In this document: positions 18,785 to 27,035 of the stretch, piece by piece | Numbering within the stretch: the first letter of the stretch is position 1 | Layout: every line of letters begins with the position of its first letter | Assembly: GCF_002117935.1 (NCBI RefSeq) | Contig: NZ_BDJE01000011.1 | Location: 94,425-158,424 of the forward strand | Direction of reading: 5' to 3' | DNA from: Nocardioides sp. PD653-B2 | Lineage (GTDB): Bacteria; Actinomycetota; Actinomycetes; Propionibacteriales; Nocardioidaceae | DNA: 64,000 nucleotides | Program-made: the position numbers and the translations under genes | The notes under the pieces: model-generated | Databases searched by the model: none | Told to the model about the DNA's origin: nothing | What the model saw: only the letters and a program-made list of their open reading frames with translations

Positions 18785-19423
18785 TCAGAGCCGGACGAGC
18801 CCGTTCGGCGTCTGGATCTGGGCCGCGATGATGCCCGGGGTGCCGTTGGGGGCGGCCCACTCGACCTTCACGTCCTCCAGGGGCGCCTCGACCGTCTCGC
18901 CGAGCCACTCGCTGACCCGCTGCGGGTCGCCCGCGATCTCCAGGCAGGCCAGGGAGTACGCCGGGTCGGCGCCGGTGCTGGGGTGCAGGTCGGCCGGGAC
19001 GTCCCACTCGATGAAGAACGGCAGCTGGGGGTCGGCGATCAGGCCGTTGATGCCGATCTGCTTCCAGCGCAGGGCGGTGCCGTCCGGACGGTGCCGGCTG
19101 CCGATGGCGGCCTCACGCCCGAGCCGCGACTCCACGGCGGAGATGTCGTCGACCGCGACGACCCAGCCGAGCCAGCCGCCGCCGAGCGCCGAGCGGGCGC
19201 GCACGGCCTGGCCGAACGGCGCCTTGTCGGACGCCGGGTGGTCGAGGACCTCGACGATCTCGAGGTAGGTGCCGCCGGCGAGCGGCAGGATCATGTTGCG
19301 GGTCCCGAATCGAGGGTGCACACCACCGTCGACGAAGTCCTTGCCGAGCAGTCCCCCGATGCGCTGGGCAGTGCTGGCGAGGCCATCCGGTCCTGCTGCG
19401 AAAGAAAGATGGTCCAGGCGCAT
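18785..19423 (-). CDS. VOC / glyoxalase-like domain protein
   Basis: 212 residues. It starts MRLDHLSFAA and contains the beta-alpha-beta-beta-beta pattern of vicinal-oxygen-chelate proteins, with GTRNMILPL, YLEIVEVLD and FFIEWD strands. It resembles the glyoxalase-like domain group whose substrates are mostly unknown. The acidic residue in YLEIVE and His in the first strand could bind a metal. It is followed after seven bases by the methyltransferase, so the two are in one operon. Confidence 0.8.
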   Translation of the reverse strand: MRLDHLSFAAGPDGLASTAQRIGGLLGKDFVDGGVHPRFGTRNMILPLAGGTYLEIVEVLDHPASDKAPFGQAVRARSALGGGWLGWVVAVDDISAVESRLGREAAIGSRHRPDGTALRWKQIGINGLIADPQLPFFIEWDVPADLHPSTGADPAYSLACLEIAGDPQRVSEWLGETVEAPLEDVKVEWAAPNGTPGIIAAQIQTPNGLVRL

Positions 19424-19527
19424 GTAGAGATTCTCGGCGCACGATCGGCAGCGCCGGACAGCGGGGTCCGGGTCTCTTGACGTCGAGACTTCCGCTGTCG
19501 AGCCCGGCCGGAAGGGACGTAGGGGCC

Positions 19528-20292
19528 CTAGTGGGGATCGGCCGGGTGCAGCGCGAGCGCCGAGCGGGAGCGCACGTGCGCCTCGCAGTGCCGCACCAGC
19601 TCGTCGTACGCCGCCTTGCCCATCAGCTCGGTCAGCTCGGGCTCGTTGGACACGTAGACGGGCTCGACCCCGACGTGCGCCTCGGTGTTGCCGGAGCAGT
19701 ACCAGTCGAGGTCGTGCCCACCGGGACCCCAGCCGCGGCGGTCGTACTCGGTGATCGAGACCTCCGTGTACGTCGTGCCGTCCTGGCGCTCGACGTTGCG
19801 GAACGTACGACGGATCGGCAGCTGCCAGCACACGTCGGGCTTGGTCTCGAGGGGGTTCTTGCCGATCACGTACGCCAGCGCGTGCAGGGCGCAGCCCGCG
19901 CCCGCGTGGAAGTCGGGCCGGTTCTGGAAGACGCAGGCCTGCTGGCCGTCGACCACGGTCGTGCGGGTCTTGCGCTCGCCGTCCTCGTCGAGCTCGATCC
20001 AGTCCTTCTTGCGGACCTGGCGACCCTTCGGCTTCTGCTGCCAGAGCTTGTCGTCGAGCATCTCGACGTAGCCGGCGACCCGCTTCTCGTCGGTCTTGTC
20101 GGCGAAGTGCGCGCCGAGGGTGCAGCACCCGACGTCGGGGGCGTCGGCGTAGATGCCGGGGCAGCCCTGGCCGAAGATGCAGGTGTAGCTCGACGTGAGC
20201 CAGGTCAGGTCGCAGCGCATCACCTCCGACTCGTCTGCCGGGTTGACGAACTCGACGAACGCGCGCGGGAACACCAGATCGACTTCGGGCAC
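19528..20292 (-). CDS. Cysteine-rich conserved protein of unknown function
   Basis: 254 residues with ten cysteines, including C27, C38, C44 and the pair C56-C57 in GCCTLG, then C120, C134, C155, C199 and C236. Spacing in the first cluster suggests a metal or iron-sulfur site. No signal peptide or membrane segment is seen, so it is probably cytoplasmic. The GTG start is preceded by TAGGCT (20299-20304, minus) at six bases with no Shine-Dalgarno, a leaderless arrangement. It is divergent from ppx with about 57 bases between the starts. I do not recognise a function. Confidence 0.75.
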   Translation of the reverse strand: MPEVDLVFPRAFVEFVNPADESEVMRCDLTWLTSSYTCIFGQGCPGIYADAPDVGCCTLGAHFADKTDEKRVAGYVEMLDDKLWQQKPKGRQVRKKDWIELDEDGERKTRTTVVDGQQACVFQNRPDFHAGAGCALHALAYVIGKNPLETKPDVCWQLPIRRTFRNVERQDGTTYTEVSITEYDRRGWGPGGHDLDWYCSGNTEAHVGVEPVYVSNEPELTELMGKAAYDELVRHCEAHVRSRSALALHPADPH

Positions 20293-20349
20293 CCGCCCAG
20301 CCTACGTGCGGGGTCCGGCCGGGGCGGGGCGCCCTAGTACGTTGGACTC

Positions 20350-21285
20350 ATGCGCCTGGGCGTCCTCGACATCGGGTCCAACACGGGCCACCTGCTGGTG
20401 GTCGACGCCCACCGCGGCGCGGCCCCGCTGCCGGCCTACTCCTACAAGGAGCCGCTCCGCCTCGCCGAGCACGTCGACGAGACGGGAGCCGTGACCCAGC
20501 AGGGGATCGACGCCCTCGCGAGCTTCACGTCCCAGGCGCTGCGCGTCGCCGAGGACAAGGGCAGCGAGGACATGCTCGCGTTCGCGACCTCGGCCGTCCG
20601 CGACGCCGAGAACTCCGAGGCCGTGCTCAACGAGGTCCACGAGCGCACCGGCCAGCGGATCGCCGTCCTCTCCGGTGAGGACGAGGCCCGGCTGACCTTC
20701 CTCGCCGTACGACGCTGGTGCGGCTGGTCGGCCGGCCGACTCTCCGTCTTCGACATCGGCGGCGGCTCGCTGGAGATCGCGGGCGGTGCCGACGAGGCAC
20801 CGGACGTGGCCTGGTCGCTGCCCCTCGGGGCGGCCCGGCTCGCGCGCCAGCACTTCGGCGCCACGGCGCCCGACGAGGAGACTCTCCGCCTGCTGCGCAA
20901 GCAGATCCGCGCCGACATCGCCCGCGACGCCGGGTTGATGCTGCGCGCCGGCGCTCCCGACCACGCGGCCGCGACCTCCAAGACCTTCCGCTCGCTCGCC
21001 CGGATCTGTGGCGCCGCACCCTCGGGCGAGGGACCGCTCGTCCCGCGCACGCTGCCGCTCGTCGCGCTGACCGCGTGGATCCCCAAGCTCGCGGCGATGA
21101 CGCCCGCCGAGCTCGCGAACCTGCCGGGCGTCTCGGCGAGCCGCAGCCACCAGATCGTCGCCGGCGCACTGGTGGCCGAGGCGGTCATGGACATCTTCGG
21201 GCTCGCCGAGCTGGAGGTCTGCCCCTGGGCGCTGCGGGAGGGCGTCATCCTCGAGCGCCTCGACCAGATCACGGCGCTGGGCTGA
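20350..21285 (+). CDS. ppx: Exopolyphosphatase, Ppx/GppA family
   Basis: 311 residues. The actin-like ATPase fold has phosphate-1 motif [16 protein letters not shown] (residues 4-19) and phosphate-2 motif [15 protein letters not shown] (about 133-147). The family hydrolyses polyphosphate or pppGpp; this single-domain short form resembles mycobacterial Ppx-type enzymes. TACGTT (20338-20343) is six bases before ATG with no ribosome site. The following gene (sugar-phosphate isomerase) is eight bases downstream, the same order as in Mycobacterium. Confidence 0.9.
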   Translation: MRLGVLDIGSNTGHLLVVDAHRGAAPLPAYSYKEPLRLAEHVDETGAVTQQGIDALASFTSQALRVAEDKGSEDMLAFATSAVRDAENSEAVLNEVHERTGQRIAVLSGEDEARLTFLAVRRWCGWSAGRLSVFDIGGGSLEIAGGADEAPDVAWSLPLGAARLARQHFGATAPDEETLRLLRKQIRADIARDAGLMLRAGAPDHAAATSKTFRSLARICGAAPSGEGPLVPRTLPLVALTAWIPKLAAMTPAELANLPGVSASRSHQIVAGALVAEAVMDIFGLAELEVCPWALREGVILERLDQITALG

Positions 21286-21292
21286 GGACGCC

Positions 21293-22081
21293 ATGGCTCC
21301 ACGCGTCGGACTCTCCACGGTCTCGGTCTACCCCGAGTCGTCGGCGCACGCGTTCTCGTACGCCGCCTCGCTCGGCTACGACGCCATCGAGGTGATGGTC
21401 GGCATCGACTCGCTGAGCCAGCAGACGTCGGCGATCAAGCAGCTCTCCGACCACCACGCGATGCCCGTCTGCGCGGTGCACGCGCCGTGCCTGCTCTTCA
21501 CCCAGCGGGTCTGGGGCACGGAGCCGTGGGGCAAGCTCGAGCGCTCCGCCGAGATGGCGCAGGCCGTCGGCGCCGAGGTGGTCGTCGTCCACCCGCCCTT
21601 CCGCTGGCAGAAGGCCTACGCCCGCGACTTCGTCGACGGGATCGCCGCCCTGGAGGCGTCGACCGGGCTCGCCTTCGCCGTCGAGAACATGTACCCCTGG
21701 CGCGCCTCCAGTCGCGGCATGGAGATGTACCTCCCCGGCTGGGACCCCTCGTCGGAGGACTACGCCAACACCACGATCGACCTCTCCCACGCCGCGATCG
21801 CCCAGTCCGACGTGATCTTGATGGCCAAGCGGCTCGGTGACCGGCTGCGCCACATCCACCTCACCGACGGCACCGGGTCGGCCAAGGACGAGCACCTGGT
21901 GCCCGGCCGCGGGGCGATGGGCGCGGCGGCGTTCCTGCGACACCTCACCAAGGTGGGCTTCGACGGCGAGATCGTGCTCGAGATCAACACCCGCAAGTGC
22001 AAGGACGCCGCCGAGCGCGAGGCCGACCTGCGCGAGTCGCTCGAGTTCGCGCGCCAGCACCTGTCGGTGGGCACGCCGTGA
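21293..22081 (+). CDS. Sugar phosphate isomerase/epimerase-type TIM-barrel protein
   Basis: 262 residues. It belongs to the AP-endonuclease-2/xylose-isomerase-like barrel family, with metal ligands suggested by VVVHPPF, FAVENMY, TIDLSHAA, HIHLTDGTG and EIVLEINT. The substrate is unproven. It is placed between ppx and the TetR gene in one transcript; the order ppx - isomerase - proC is conserved in Mycobacterium, here interrupted by the exporter and the proline dehydrogenase. Its stop overlaps the TetR start (GTGA). Confidence 0.85.
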   Translation: MAPRVGLSTVSVYPESSAHAFSYAASLGYDAIEVMVGIDSLSQQTSAIKQLSDHHAMPVCAVHAPCLLFTQRVWGTEPWGKLERSAEMAQAVGAEVVVVHPPFRWQKAYARDFVDGIAALEASTGLAFAVENMYPWRASSRGMEMYLPGWDPSSEDYANTTIDLSHAAIAQSDVILMAKRLGDRLRHIHLTDGTGSAKDEHLVPGRGAMGAAAFLRHLTKVGFDGEIVLEINTRKCKDAAEREADLRESLEFARQHLSVGTP

Positions 22082-22674
22082 CCTCGACCGCGCCCCGGCG
22101 CGGTCGCCGTCCGGGGGCGCCCGACACCCGCGCGGCGATCCTGGTCGCCGCGCGCGAGCTCTTCGCCGCCTCGGGCTTCGCCGCGACGACGATCCGCGCG
22201 GTCGCCGCCGCCGCCGGCGTGGACGCGGCCCTGGTGCACCACTACTTCGGGACGAAGGACGATCTCTTCCTCGCTGCTCTCGAGGTCCGCGTCGACCCGC
22301 GGGTCGTGCTGGCTCCGGTCGCCGAGGGCGGCGTCGACGGGGCGGGGGAGCGACTGCTCCGGGTCTTCCTCTCGGTCTGGGACGACGAGGACACCCGGCT
22401 GCCCCTGCTCGGGATCTTCCGCGGCATCGTCGAGCCGAGCGGTGCCCAGTTGGCCCGCGACGGCTTCCTGCGGATGGTGCTCGGCCCGGTGGCCACCGCC
22501 CTCGGGATCGACGAGCCCGAGCACCGGATGGCCCTGGTCGCCTCGCAGCTGGTCGGCATCGTGGTGCTGCGCTACATCGCCGGGGTCGAGCCGCTCGCCT
22601 CCATGCCGGGCGACCGGCTGGTCGCGACGTACGCGCCCACCCTGCAGCGGTACCTGGATGGACCCCTTCAGTAG
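22078..22674 (+). CDS. TetR-family transcriptional regulator
   Basis: 198 residues. The N-terminal HTH is standard TetR: TRAAILVAARELFAASGFAATTIRAVAAAAGVDAALVHHYFGTKDDLF, residues about 17-62. The C-terminal ligand domain resembles that of regulators of drug exporters. It lies immediately upstream of an ABC-2 exporter, separated only by a tandem repeat, and the exporter start is covered by an inverted repeat that could be its operator. Start GTG overlaps the previous stop. Confidence 0.88.
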   Translation: MTSTAPRRGRRPGAPDTRAAILVAARELFAASGFAATTIRAVAAAAGVDAALVHHYFGTKDDLFLAALEVRVDPRVVLAPVAEGGVDGAGERLLRVFLSVWDDEDTRLPLLGIFRGIVEPSGAQLARDGFLRMVLGPVATALGIDEPEHRMALVASQLVGIVVLRYIAGVEPLASMPGDRLVATYAPTLQRYLDGPLQ

Positions 22675-22702
22675 GGCTCTCACCCCCACCCTCAGTGCCT
22701 GA

Positions 22703-22927
22703 GGTCCGTGGGCCGCCGGCGGGCCCCACGTGGCTCGCCGAGTCGGCGCCAGTTTCCTCCTGCGTGGTGGGGCTGTAAGCAGACCCGCGCGGGTGGTGGT
22801 CCGTGGGCCGCCGGCGGGCCCCATGTGGCTCGCCGAGTCGGCGCCAGTTTCCTCCTGCGTGGTGGAGCTGTAAGCAGACCCGCGCTGGTTGTGGTCCGTG
22901 GGCCGCCGGCGGGCCCCACGTGGCTCG
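22703..22927 (+). repeat. 95-bp tandem repeat (2.4 copies) carrying family B motif
   Basis: Units begin GGTCCGTGGGCCGCCGGCGG at 22703, 22798 and 22893, exactly 95 bp apart; the third stops after 35 bases. Copies 1 and 2 differ at only a few positions. Each full unit contains CGCCGAGTCGGCGCCAGTTTCC (22736-22757, 22831-22852), identical to 22 bases at the clpC/mutY junction. The unit also contains the palindromic GGGCCGCCGGCGGGCCC. It fills most of the 306-base gap between the TetR gene and the exporter. No coding potential is evident. Confidence 0.85.
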
Positions 22928-22941
22928 GCTCTGTCGCGGGG

Positions 22942-22989
22942 TTGCTGGGGTCTCTTCACCGGTGCATAATTCATCGCGTGATGAATAAT
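22942..22989 (+). promoter_or_regulatory. Leaderless promoter and overlapping operator of the ABC exporter
   Basis: TTGCTG (22942-22947), 17 bases, then CATAAT (22965-22970) and seven bases to GTG 22978 make a leaderless promoter. The perfect inverted repeat ATTCATC-gcgt-GATGAAT (22969-22986) overlaps the -10 end and the start codon, and with one mismatch extends to 22966-22989. A bound repressor would cover the transcription start. The adjacent TetR protein is the obvious candidate. Confidence 0.6.
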
Positions 22990-23691
22990 TCAGTCACCAT
23001 CCAGGACCTCTGGGTCAGGCGCGGTGAGCGCAGCGTCCTGGAGCACCTCGACCTGACCATCGGCGGCGGCGTGACCGGGCTGCTCGGGCCGTCGGGGTGC
23101 GGCAAGTCGACGCTGATGCGGTGCCTGGTCGGCGTGCAGCGGATCGCCGGCGGCACGGTGAGGGTCTTCGGCGAGGAGGCCGGCAGCAGGGGACTGCGCG
23201 ACCGGGTGGGCTACGTGACCCAGGCGGTGAGCGTCTACCAGGACCTGACCGTCGCCGAGAACCTCCGCTTCTTCGCAAGGGTGCTGGGCGCGAGCCGCGA
23301 CCAGGTGGACCGCGCGATCGGTTCGGTCGACCTGACGAGCTACCGCGACGACGTCGTCGGCCGGCTCAGCGGTGGTCAGCAGTCCCGCGTGAGCCTCGCC
23401 GTCGCCCTCCTCGGCGAGCCCGACCTGCTGGTCCTCGACGAGCCGACGGTCGGCCTCGACCCCGTCCTCCGCGAGGACCTCTGGGCGCTGTTCCACCGTC
23501 TCGCCCGGTCGGGGGTGGCGGTGTTCGTCTCGAGCCACGTGATGGACGAGGCCGAGCGCTGCGACCGCCTGCTCCTCATGCGCGAGGGCCGGATCATCGC
23601 CGACGGGACGCCCTCCGAGATCAAGGAGCGGGCGGACGTCGACGACGTCGAGTCGGCGTTCCTGGCGATCGTCAGGGAGCACGCGGCATGA
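22978..23691 (+). CDS. ABC transporter ATP-binding protein
   Basis: 237 residues. Walker A GPSGCGKST (about residues 39-47), Q-loop VTQAVSVY, signature LSGGQQSRV, Walker B LLVLDEPT and the H-loop VSSHVMDEAE are all intact. It energises the permease encoded downstream, which overlaps by ATGA. The D-loop and ATPase are of the DrrA/NatA export type. GTG 22978 fits the leaderless promoter; ATG 22981 is the alternative. Together with the TetR gene this is a classic drug or lipid export module. Confidence 0.92.
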   Translation: MMNNSVTIQDLWVRRGERSVLEHLDLTIGGGVTGLLGPSGCGKSTLMRCLVGVQRIAGGTVRVFGEEAGSRGLRDRVGYVTQAVSVYQDLTVAENLRFFARVLGASRDQVDRAIGSVDLTSYRDDVVGRLSGGQQSRVSLAVALLGEPDLLVLDEPTVGLDPVLREDLWALFHRLARSGVAVFVSSHVMDEAERCDRLLLMREGRIIADGTPSEIKERADVDDVESAFLAIVREHAA

Positions 23692-24425
23692 GCCTCCGAG
23701 TCACCCTCGCCGTCGCCCGCCGGGTGCTGACCCAGCTGCGCCGCGACCGGCGCACGCTGGCCATGCTGCTGGTGCTGCCCTGCCTGCTGATCTCGCTGCT
23801 GTGGTGGATCTACGACGACGCCGACCCGAGGCTCTTCGACCGCATCGGCCCGGCCCTCCTCGCGATCTTCCCGGTCATCGTGATGTTCCTGGTGACCAGC
23901 GTGACCACGCTGCGCGAGCGCTCCAGCGGCACCCTCGAGCGGCTGCTCGCGATGCCCCTGGGCAAGCTCGACTTCCTCGTCGGCTACGCGATCGCCTTCG
24001 GCCTGGTCGCCGCGGTCCAGTCGATCCTCGCGGTGGGCGTCAGCGTCGGGCTGCTCGGCCTCGACGTGGCGGGCCCGCTGTGGCTGCTCACGGTCGTCGC
24101 CGTCGTCGACGCGATCCTCGGCAGCGCCCTCGGGCTGTTCGTCTCCGCCTTCGCGCAGACCGAGTTCCAGGCCGTGCAGTTCATGCCGGCGATCGTGATC
24201 CCCCAGCTGCTGTTGTGCGGGCTCCTGGTCCCGCGCGACCTGCTCCCCGACGCCCTGCACGCGGTCAGCGACGTGCTGCCGCTGTCGTACGCCGTGGACG
24301 CGATGCAGCGCCTGACGACGTCGTCGAGCACCGGGCCGGTGTGGCGCGACGTCGCCGTGGTGGCGGCCCTCGCCCTGGGCGGCCTGGCGCTCGGTGCGGC
24401 CACGCTGCGCCGACGTACGTCCTGA
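23688..24425 (+). CDS. ABC-2 type transporter permease
   Basis: 245 residues with six hydrophobic segments: about 24-41, 56-71, 96-125, 130-155, 165-185 and 220-240. The ABC-2 pattern TTLRERSSGTLERLLAMP after the second segment and the motif LLPDALHAVSDVLPLSYAVDAM near the C-terminus are typical of exporters such as DrrB. It partners the overlapping ATPase gene. The substrate is unknown. Confidence 0.9.
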   Translation: MSLRVTLAVARRVLTQLRRDRRTLAMLLVLPCLLISLLWWIYDDADPRLFDRIGPALLAIFPVIVMFLVTSVTTLRERSSGTLERLLAMPLGKLDFLVGYAIAFGLVAAVQSILAVGVSVGLLGLDVAGPLWLLTVVAVVDAILGSALGLFVSAFAQTEFQAVQFMPAIVIPQLLLCGLLVPRDLLPDALHAVSDVLPLSYAVDAMQRLTTSSSTGPVWRDVAVVAALALGGLALGAATLRRRTS

Positions 24426-24464
24426 AGTCGGAGATGTCGGCACCCCCGACGTAGCCTGAACGCC

Positions 24465-25400
24465 ATGATGTTCCTCCGTCAGCCGCTCCTGCTGCTCGCG
24501 CGCAGCTCGGGGGTCAAGAAGCTGGTCAGCACCATGCCGGTCTCGGCCGGCATCGTCCGCAGCTACGTGCCCGGCGAGACCACCGAGTCCGCCGTGGAGG
24601 CGACCTCCGGCCTCGTCGACGACGGCCTCCGCGTGACCCTCGACTTCCTGGGCGAGGACACCCTCGACGCCGAGCAGGCCGAGGCCACGGTCGCGGCCTA
24701 CCTCGATCTCCTCCAGCAGCTCGGCACCCGCAGCCTGACCCGCCAGGCCGAGGTGTCGGTCAAGCTCAGCGCGATCGGCCAGTTCCTGCCCGACAACGGC
24801 CACAAGGTCGCGCTCGAGAACGCGCGCACCATCTGCCGGGCCGCGCGCAACGCCGGGACGACGGTCACCCTCGACATGGAGGACCACACCACCACCGACT
24901 CGACGCTGGCGATCCTGCGCGAGCTGCGCAAGGACTTCCCCGAGACCGGCGCCGTGCTCCAGGCCGCGCTGCACCGCACCGAGTCCGACTGCCGCGCGCT
25001 CGCCTACGAGGGCTCCCGGGTCCGCCTCTGCAAGGGCGCCTACCTCGAGCCCGAGGCCGTCGCCTTCCAGGACCGCCTCGACATCGACAAGTCCTACGTG
25101 CGCTGCCTCAAGGTGCTCCTCGCCGGCGAGGGCTACCCGATGGTCGCCACCCACGACCCGCGGATGGTCGAGATCGCGTCGTCCCTCGCCAGCCGCTACG
25201 GCCGGTCGCAGGGCTCGTACGAGTACCAGATGCTCTACGGCATCCGCCCCGACGAGCAGCGCCGCCTGGCCGAGTCCGGCGAGACCGTGCGCGTCTACGT
25301 GCCCTACGGCACCGAGTGGTACGGGTACCTGATGAGAAGGCTCGCGGAGCGCCCGCAGAACCTGTCATTCTTCGTGAAGTCCCTCGTCTCGAAGAAGTAG
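24465..25400 (+). CDS. Proline dehydrogenase
   Basis: 311 residues, the monofunctional FAD enzyme that oxidises proline to pyrroline-5-carboxylate. FAD-barrel landmarks are visible: EVSVKLSAIG, TLDMEDHTTTD, VLQAALHRTESD, RVRLCKGAYLEP, ATHDPRMVE and the C-terminal VPYGTEWYGYLMRRLAERP helix that lines the active site. TAGCCT (24452-24457) is seven bases from the ATG, so transcription is likely leaderless. The next gene, proC, catalyses the reverse direction from the same intermediate, a notable pairing. Confidence 0.92.
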   Translation: MMFLRQPLLLLARSSGVKKLVSTMPVSAGIVRSYVPGETTESAVEATSGLVDDGLRVTLDFLGEDTLDAEQAEATVAAYLDLLQQLGTRSLTRQAEVSVKLSAIGQFLPDNGHKVALENARTICRAARNAGTTVTLDMEDHTTTDSTLAILRELRKDFPETGAVLQAALHRTESDCRALAYEGSRVRLCKGAYLEPEAVAFQDRLDIDKSYVRCLKVLLAGEGYPMVATHDPRMVEIASSLASRYGRSQGSYEYQMLYGIRPDEQRRLAESGETVRVYVPYGTEWYGYLMRRLAERPQNLSFFVKSLVSKK

Positions 25401-25405
25401 GAGCC

Positions 25406-26209
25406 ATGTCGCAGACCGCCATCCTCGGCGCCGGAGTCATGGGCGAGACCCTGCTCTCCGGCCTGGTCCGCGCGGGTCGCCGCGTCGACAACCTGGTCGT
25501 CGGCGAGAAGCGCGGTGACCGTGCCCGCGAGCTCGAGGAGCGGTACGGCGTCGCCGTGGTCGGCAACATCGAGGCGGCCCGCAAGGCCGACACCCTCGCG
25601 CTGGTCGTGAAGCCGCAGGACATGGGCGACCTGCTCGACGAGATCGCCCCCGCGCTGCGGCCCGGCCAGCTGATCGTGTCGCTGGCCGCCGGCATCACCA
25701 CCGCGTTCATCGAGTCGCGCGTGCCCGAGGGCGTCGCCGTCGTCCGGGTCATGCCGAACACTCCCGCGCTCGTCGACGAGGGCATGGCCGCCATCTCTCC
25801 CGGCTCCCACTGCGGCGAGGAGCACCTGGCCGAGGCCGAGGCGCTGATGGCGTCGGTCGGCAAGGTGCTGCGCATCCCCGAGCGCCAGCAGGACGCCGTC
25901 ACGGCGATCTCCGGCTCGGGCCCGGCGTACATCTTCTTCGTGGTCGAGTCGATGATCGAGGCCGGTGTCCACCTGGGCCTGCCCCGCGCGACCGCGACCG
26001 AGCTCGTCATCCAGACCCTGGTCGGCTCGGCGAAGATGCTCCGCGAGACCGGCACCCACCCGGTGGTCCTGCGCGAGCAGGTCACCTCCCCGGCCGGCAC
26101 GACGGCCGCCGCCCTGCGCGAGCTCGAGATCCATAAGGTCCGGGCGGCGTTCCTCGCCGCGATGGAGGCCGCCCGCGACCGGTCCCGGGAACTGGCCGAA
26201 GGCAGCTGA
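25406..26209 (+). CDS. proC: Pyrroline-5-carboxylate reductase
   Basis: 267 residues. ProC reduces pyrroline-5-carboxylate to proline with NAD(P)H. The N-terminal ILGAGVMGETLLSG is the dinucleotide fold, VVRVMPNTPALVDEG is the family signature, and the C-terminal dimer domain has SGSGPAYIFFVVESM and VTSPAGTTAAAL. A GGAG ribosome site lies four bases upstream of ATG, and the gene is five bases after the proline dehydrogenase stop. Confidence 0.96.
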   Translation: MSQTAILGAGVMGETLLSGLVRAGRRVDNLVVGEKRGDRARELEERYGVAVVGNIEAARKADTLALVVKPQDMGDLLDEIAPALRPGQLIVSLAAGITTAFIESRVPEGVAVVRVMPNTPALVDEGMAAISPGSHCGEEHLAEAEALMASVGKVLRIPERQQDAVTAISGSGPAYIFFVVESMIEAGVHLGLPRATATELVIQTLVGSAKMLRETGTHPVVLREQVTSPAGTTAAALRELEIHKVRAAFLAAMEAARDRSRELAEGS

Positions 26210-26221
26210 GGGCCCGACGAC

Positions 26222-26737
26222 ATGGCGCTGCCGCTGACCTGGGGAGTGACCCGGGCGGAGGCGCGCCGGCCGTACGCCGCCGACCACCTCGTCGACGGGA
26301 CCATGTTGTCGATGACCCGCGCCATCACCGTCGAGGCGTCGCAGGAGGTCACCTGGCGGTGGCTGTGCCAGATCGCGGTGGCGCCGTACTCCTACGACCG
26401 GTACTGGCCCGGCCGCCGCAGCCCGCGCACGCTGACCCCCGGAGCCGACCAGCTGGTGCTGGGCCAGCGGATGGCCGTCGTCTTCGAGCTGGTCGCCTTC
26501 GACGCGCCGCACCACTGGACGGCCCTGACTACGCAGCGCGGCCGGCGGCTCTTCGGGCCGGTCGCGATCACCTATGCCGCCGAGCCGTGCGGCGAGGGCA
26601 CCCGGATCGTCTGCCGGCTCGCGGTGGCGCAGGACGGCCCGGTCAACTGGGTCCGGTCGCGGCTGCTCGCCTGGGGCGACCTGCTGATGGTGCGCAAGCA
26701 GCTGCTCACCTTGAAGAGGCTCGCAGAGACCGGATGA
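26222..26737 (+). CDS. SRPBCC-like domain protein
   Basis: 171 residues. The pattern of a strand with MTRAITVEASQEVTWRWLCQIA, a tryptophan-rich loop, then FELVAFDAPHHWTAL and a C-terminal helix (WVRSRLLAWGDLLMVRKQLLTLKRLAE) fits the [11 protein letters not shown] ligand-binding fold. Ligand and role are unknown. It follows proC by 12 bases and overlaps the convergent small membrane gene by 32 bp at the 3' ends. Confidence 0.65.
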   Translation: MALPLTWGVTRAEARRPYAADHLVDGTMLSMTRAITVEASQEVTWRWLCQIAVAPYSYDRYWPGRRSPRTLTPGADQLVLGQRMAVVFELVAFDAPHHWTALTTQRGRRLFGPVAITYAAEPCGEGTRIVCRLAVAQDGPVNWVRSRLLAWGDLLMVRKQLLTLKRLAETG

Positions 26738-27035
26738 CTGCCCCGACGCCGTAGGCAAGGGCGACGTTCCAGACCGCGACGACCGTCATCATCGCGGTGA
26801 ACGCGATCGTGACCAGCAGCATCGGTGCGCCGGCGTCGTGCAGCTGCCAGGCCAGCGCGCCGATCACGTAGATGACAGGCAGCGCGACGATGATCGCCGG
26901 CAGGGTCAGCACGCCCGCGAGCCCCTCGGCCCTGCCGAACTCGAGGCCGTCGGAGCGGAACGCGTAGGCCGTCAGGCTCGCCACCACGACGACGTACGCC
27001 GTGGCCAGGAGCCGCCCCCACCGGGGCCGGCTCAT
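26706..27035 (-). CDS. Small membrane protein, three to four helices
   Basis: 109 residues with hydrophobic stretches at about 9-25, 38-63, 70-85 and 85-100, so probably an integral membrane protein. No family is recognised. Its ATG overlaps the TetR stop (ATGA, 27032-27035), making it the last gene of a four-gene operon reading from 28519. Its 3' end overlaps the convergent SRPBCC gene by 32 bp. Confidence 0.65.
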   Translation of the reverse strand: MSRPRWGRLLATAYVVVVASLTAYAFRSDGLEFGRAEGLAGVLTLPAIIVALPVIYVIGALAWQLHDAGAPMLLVTIAFTAMMTVVAVWNVALAYGVGAVIRSLRASSR

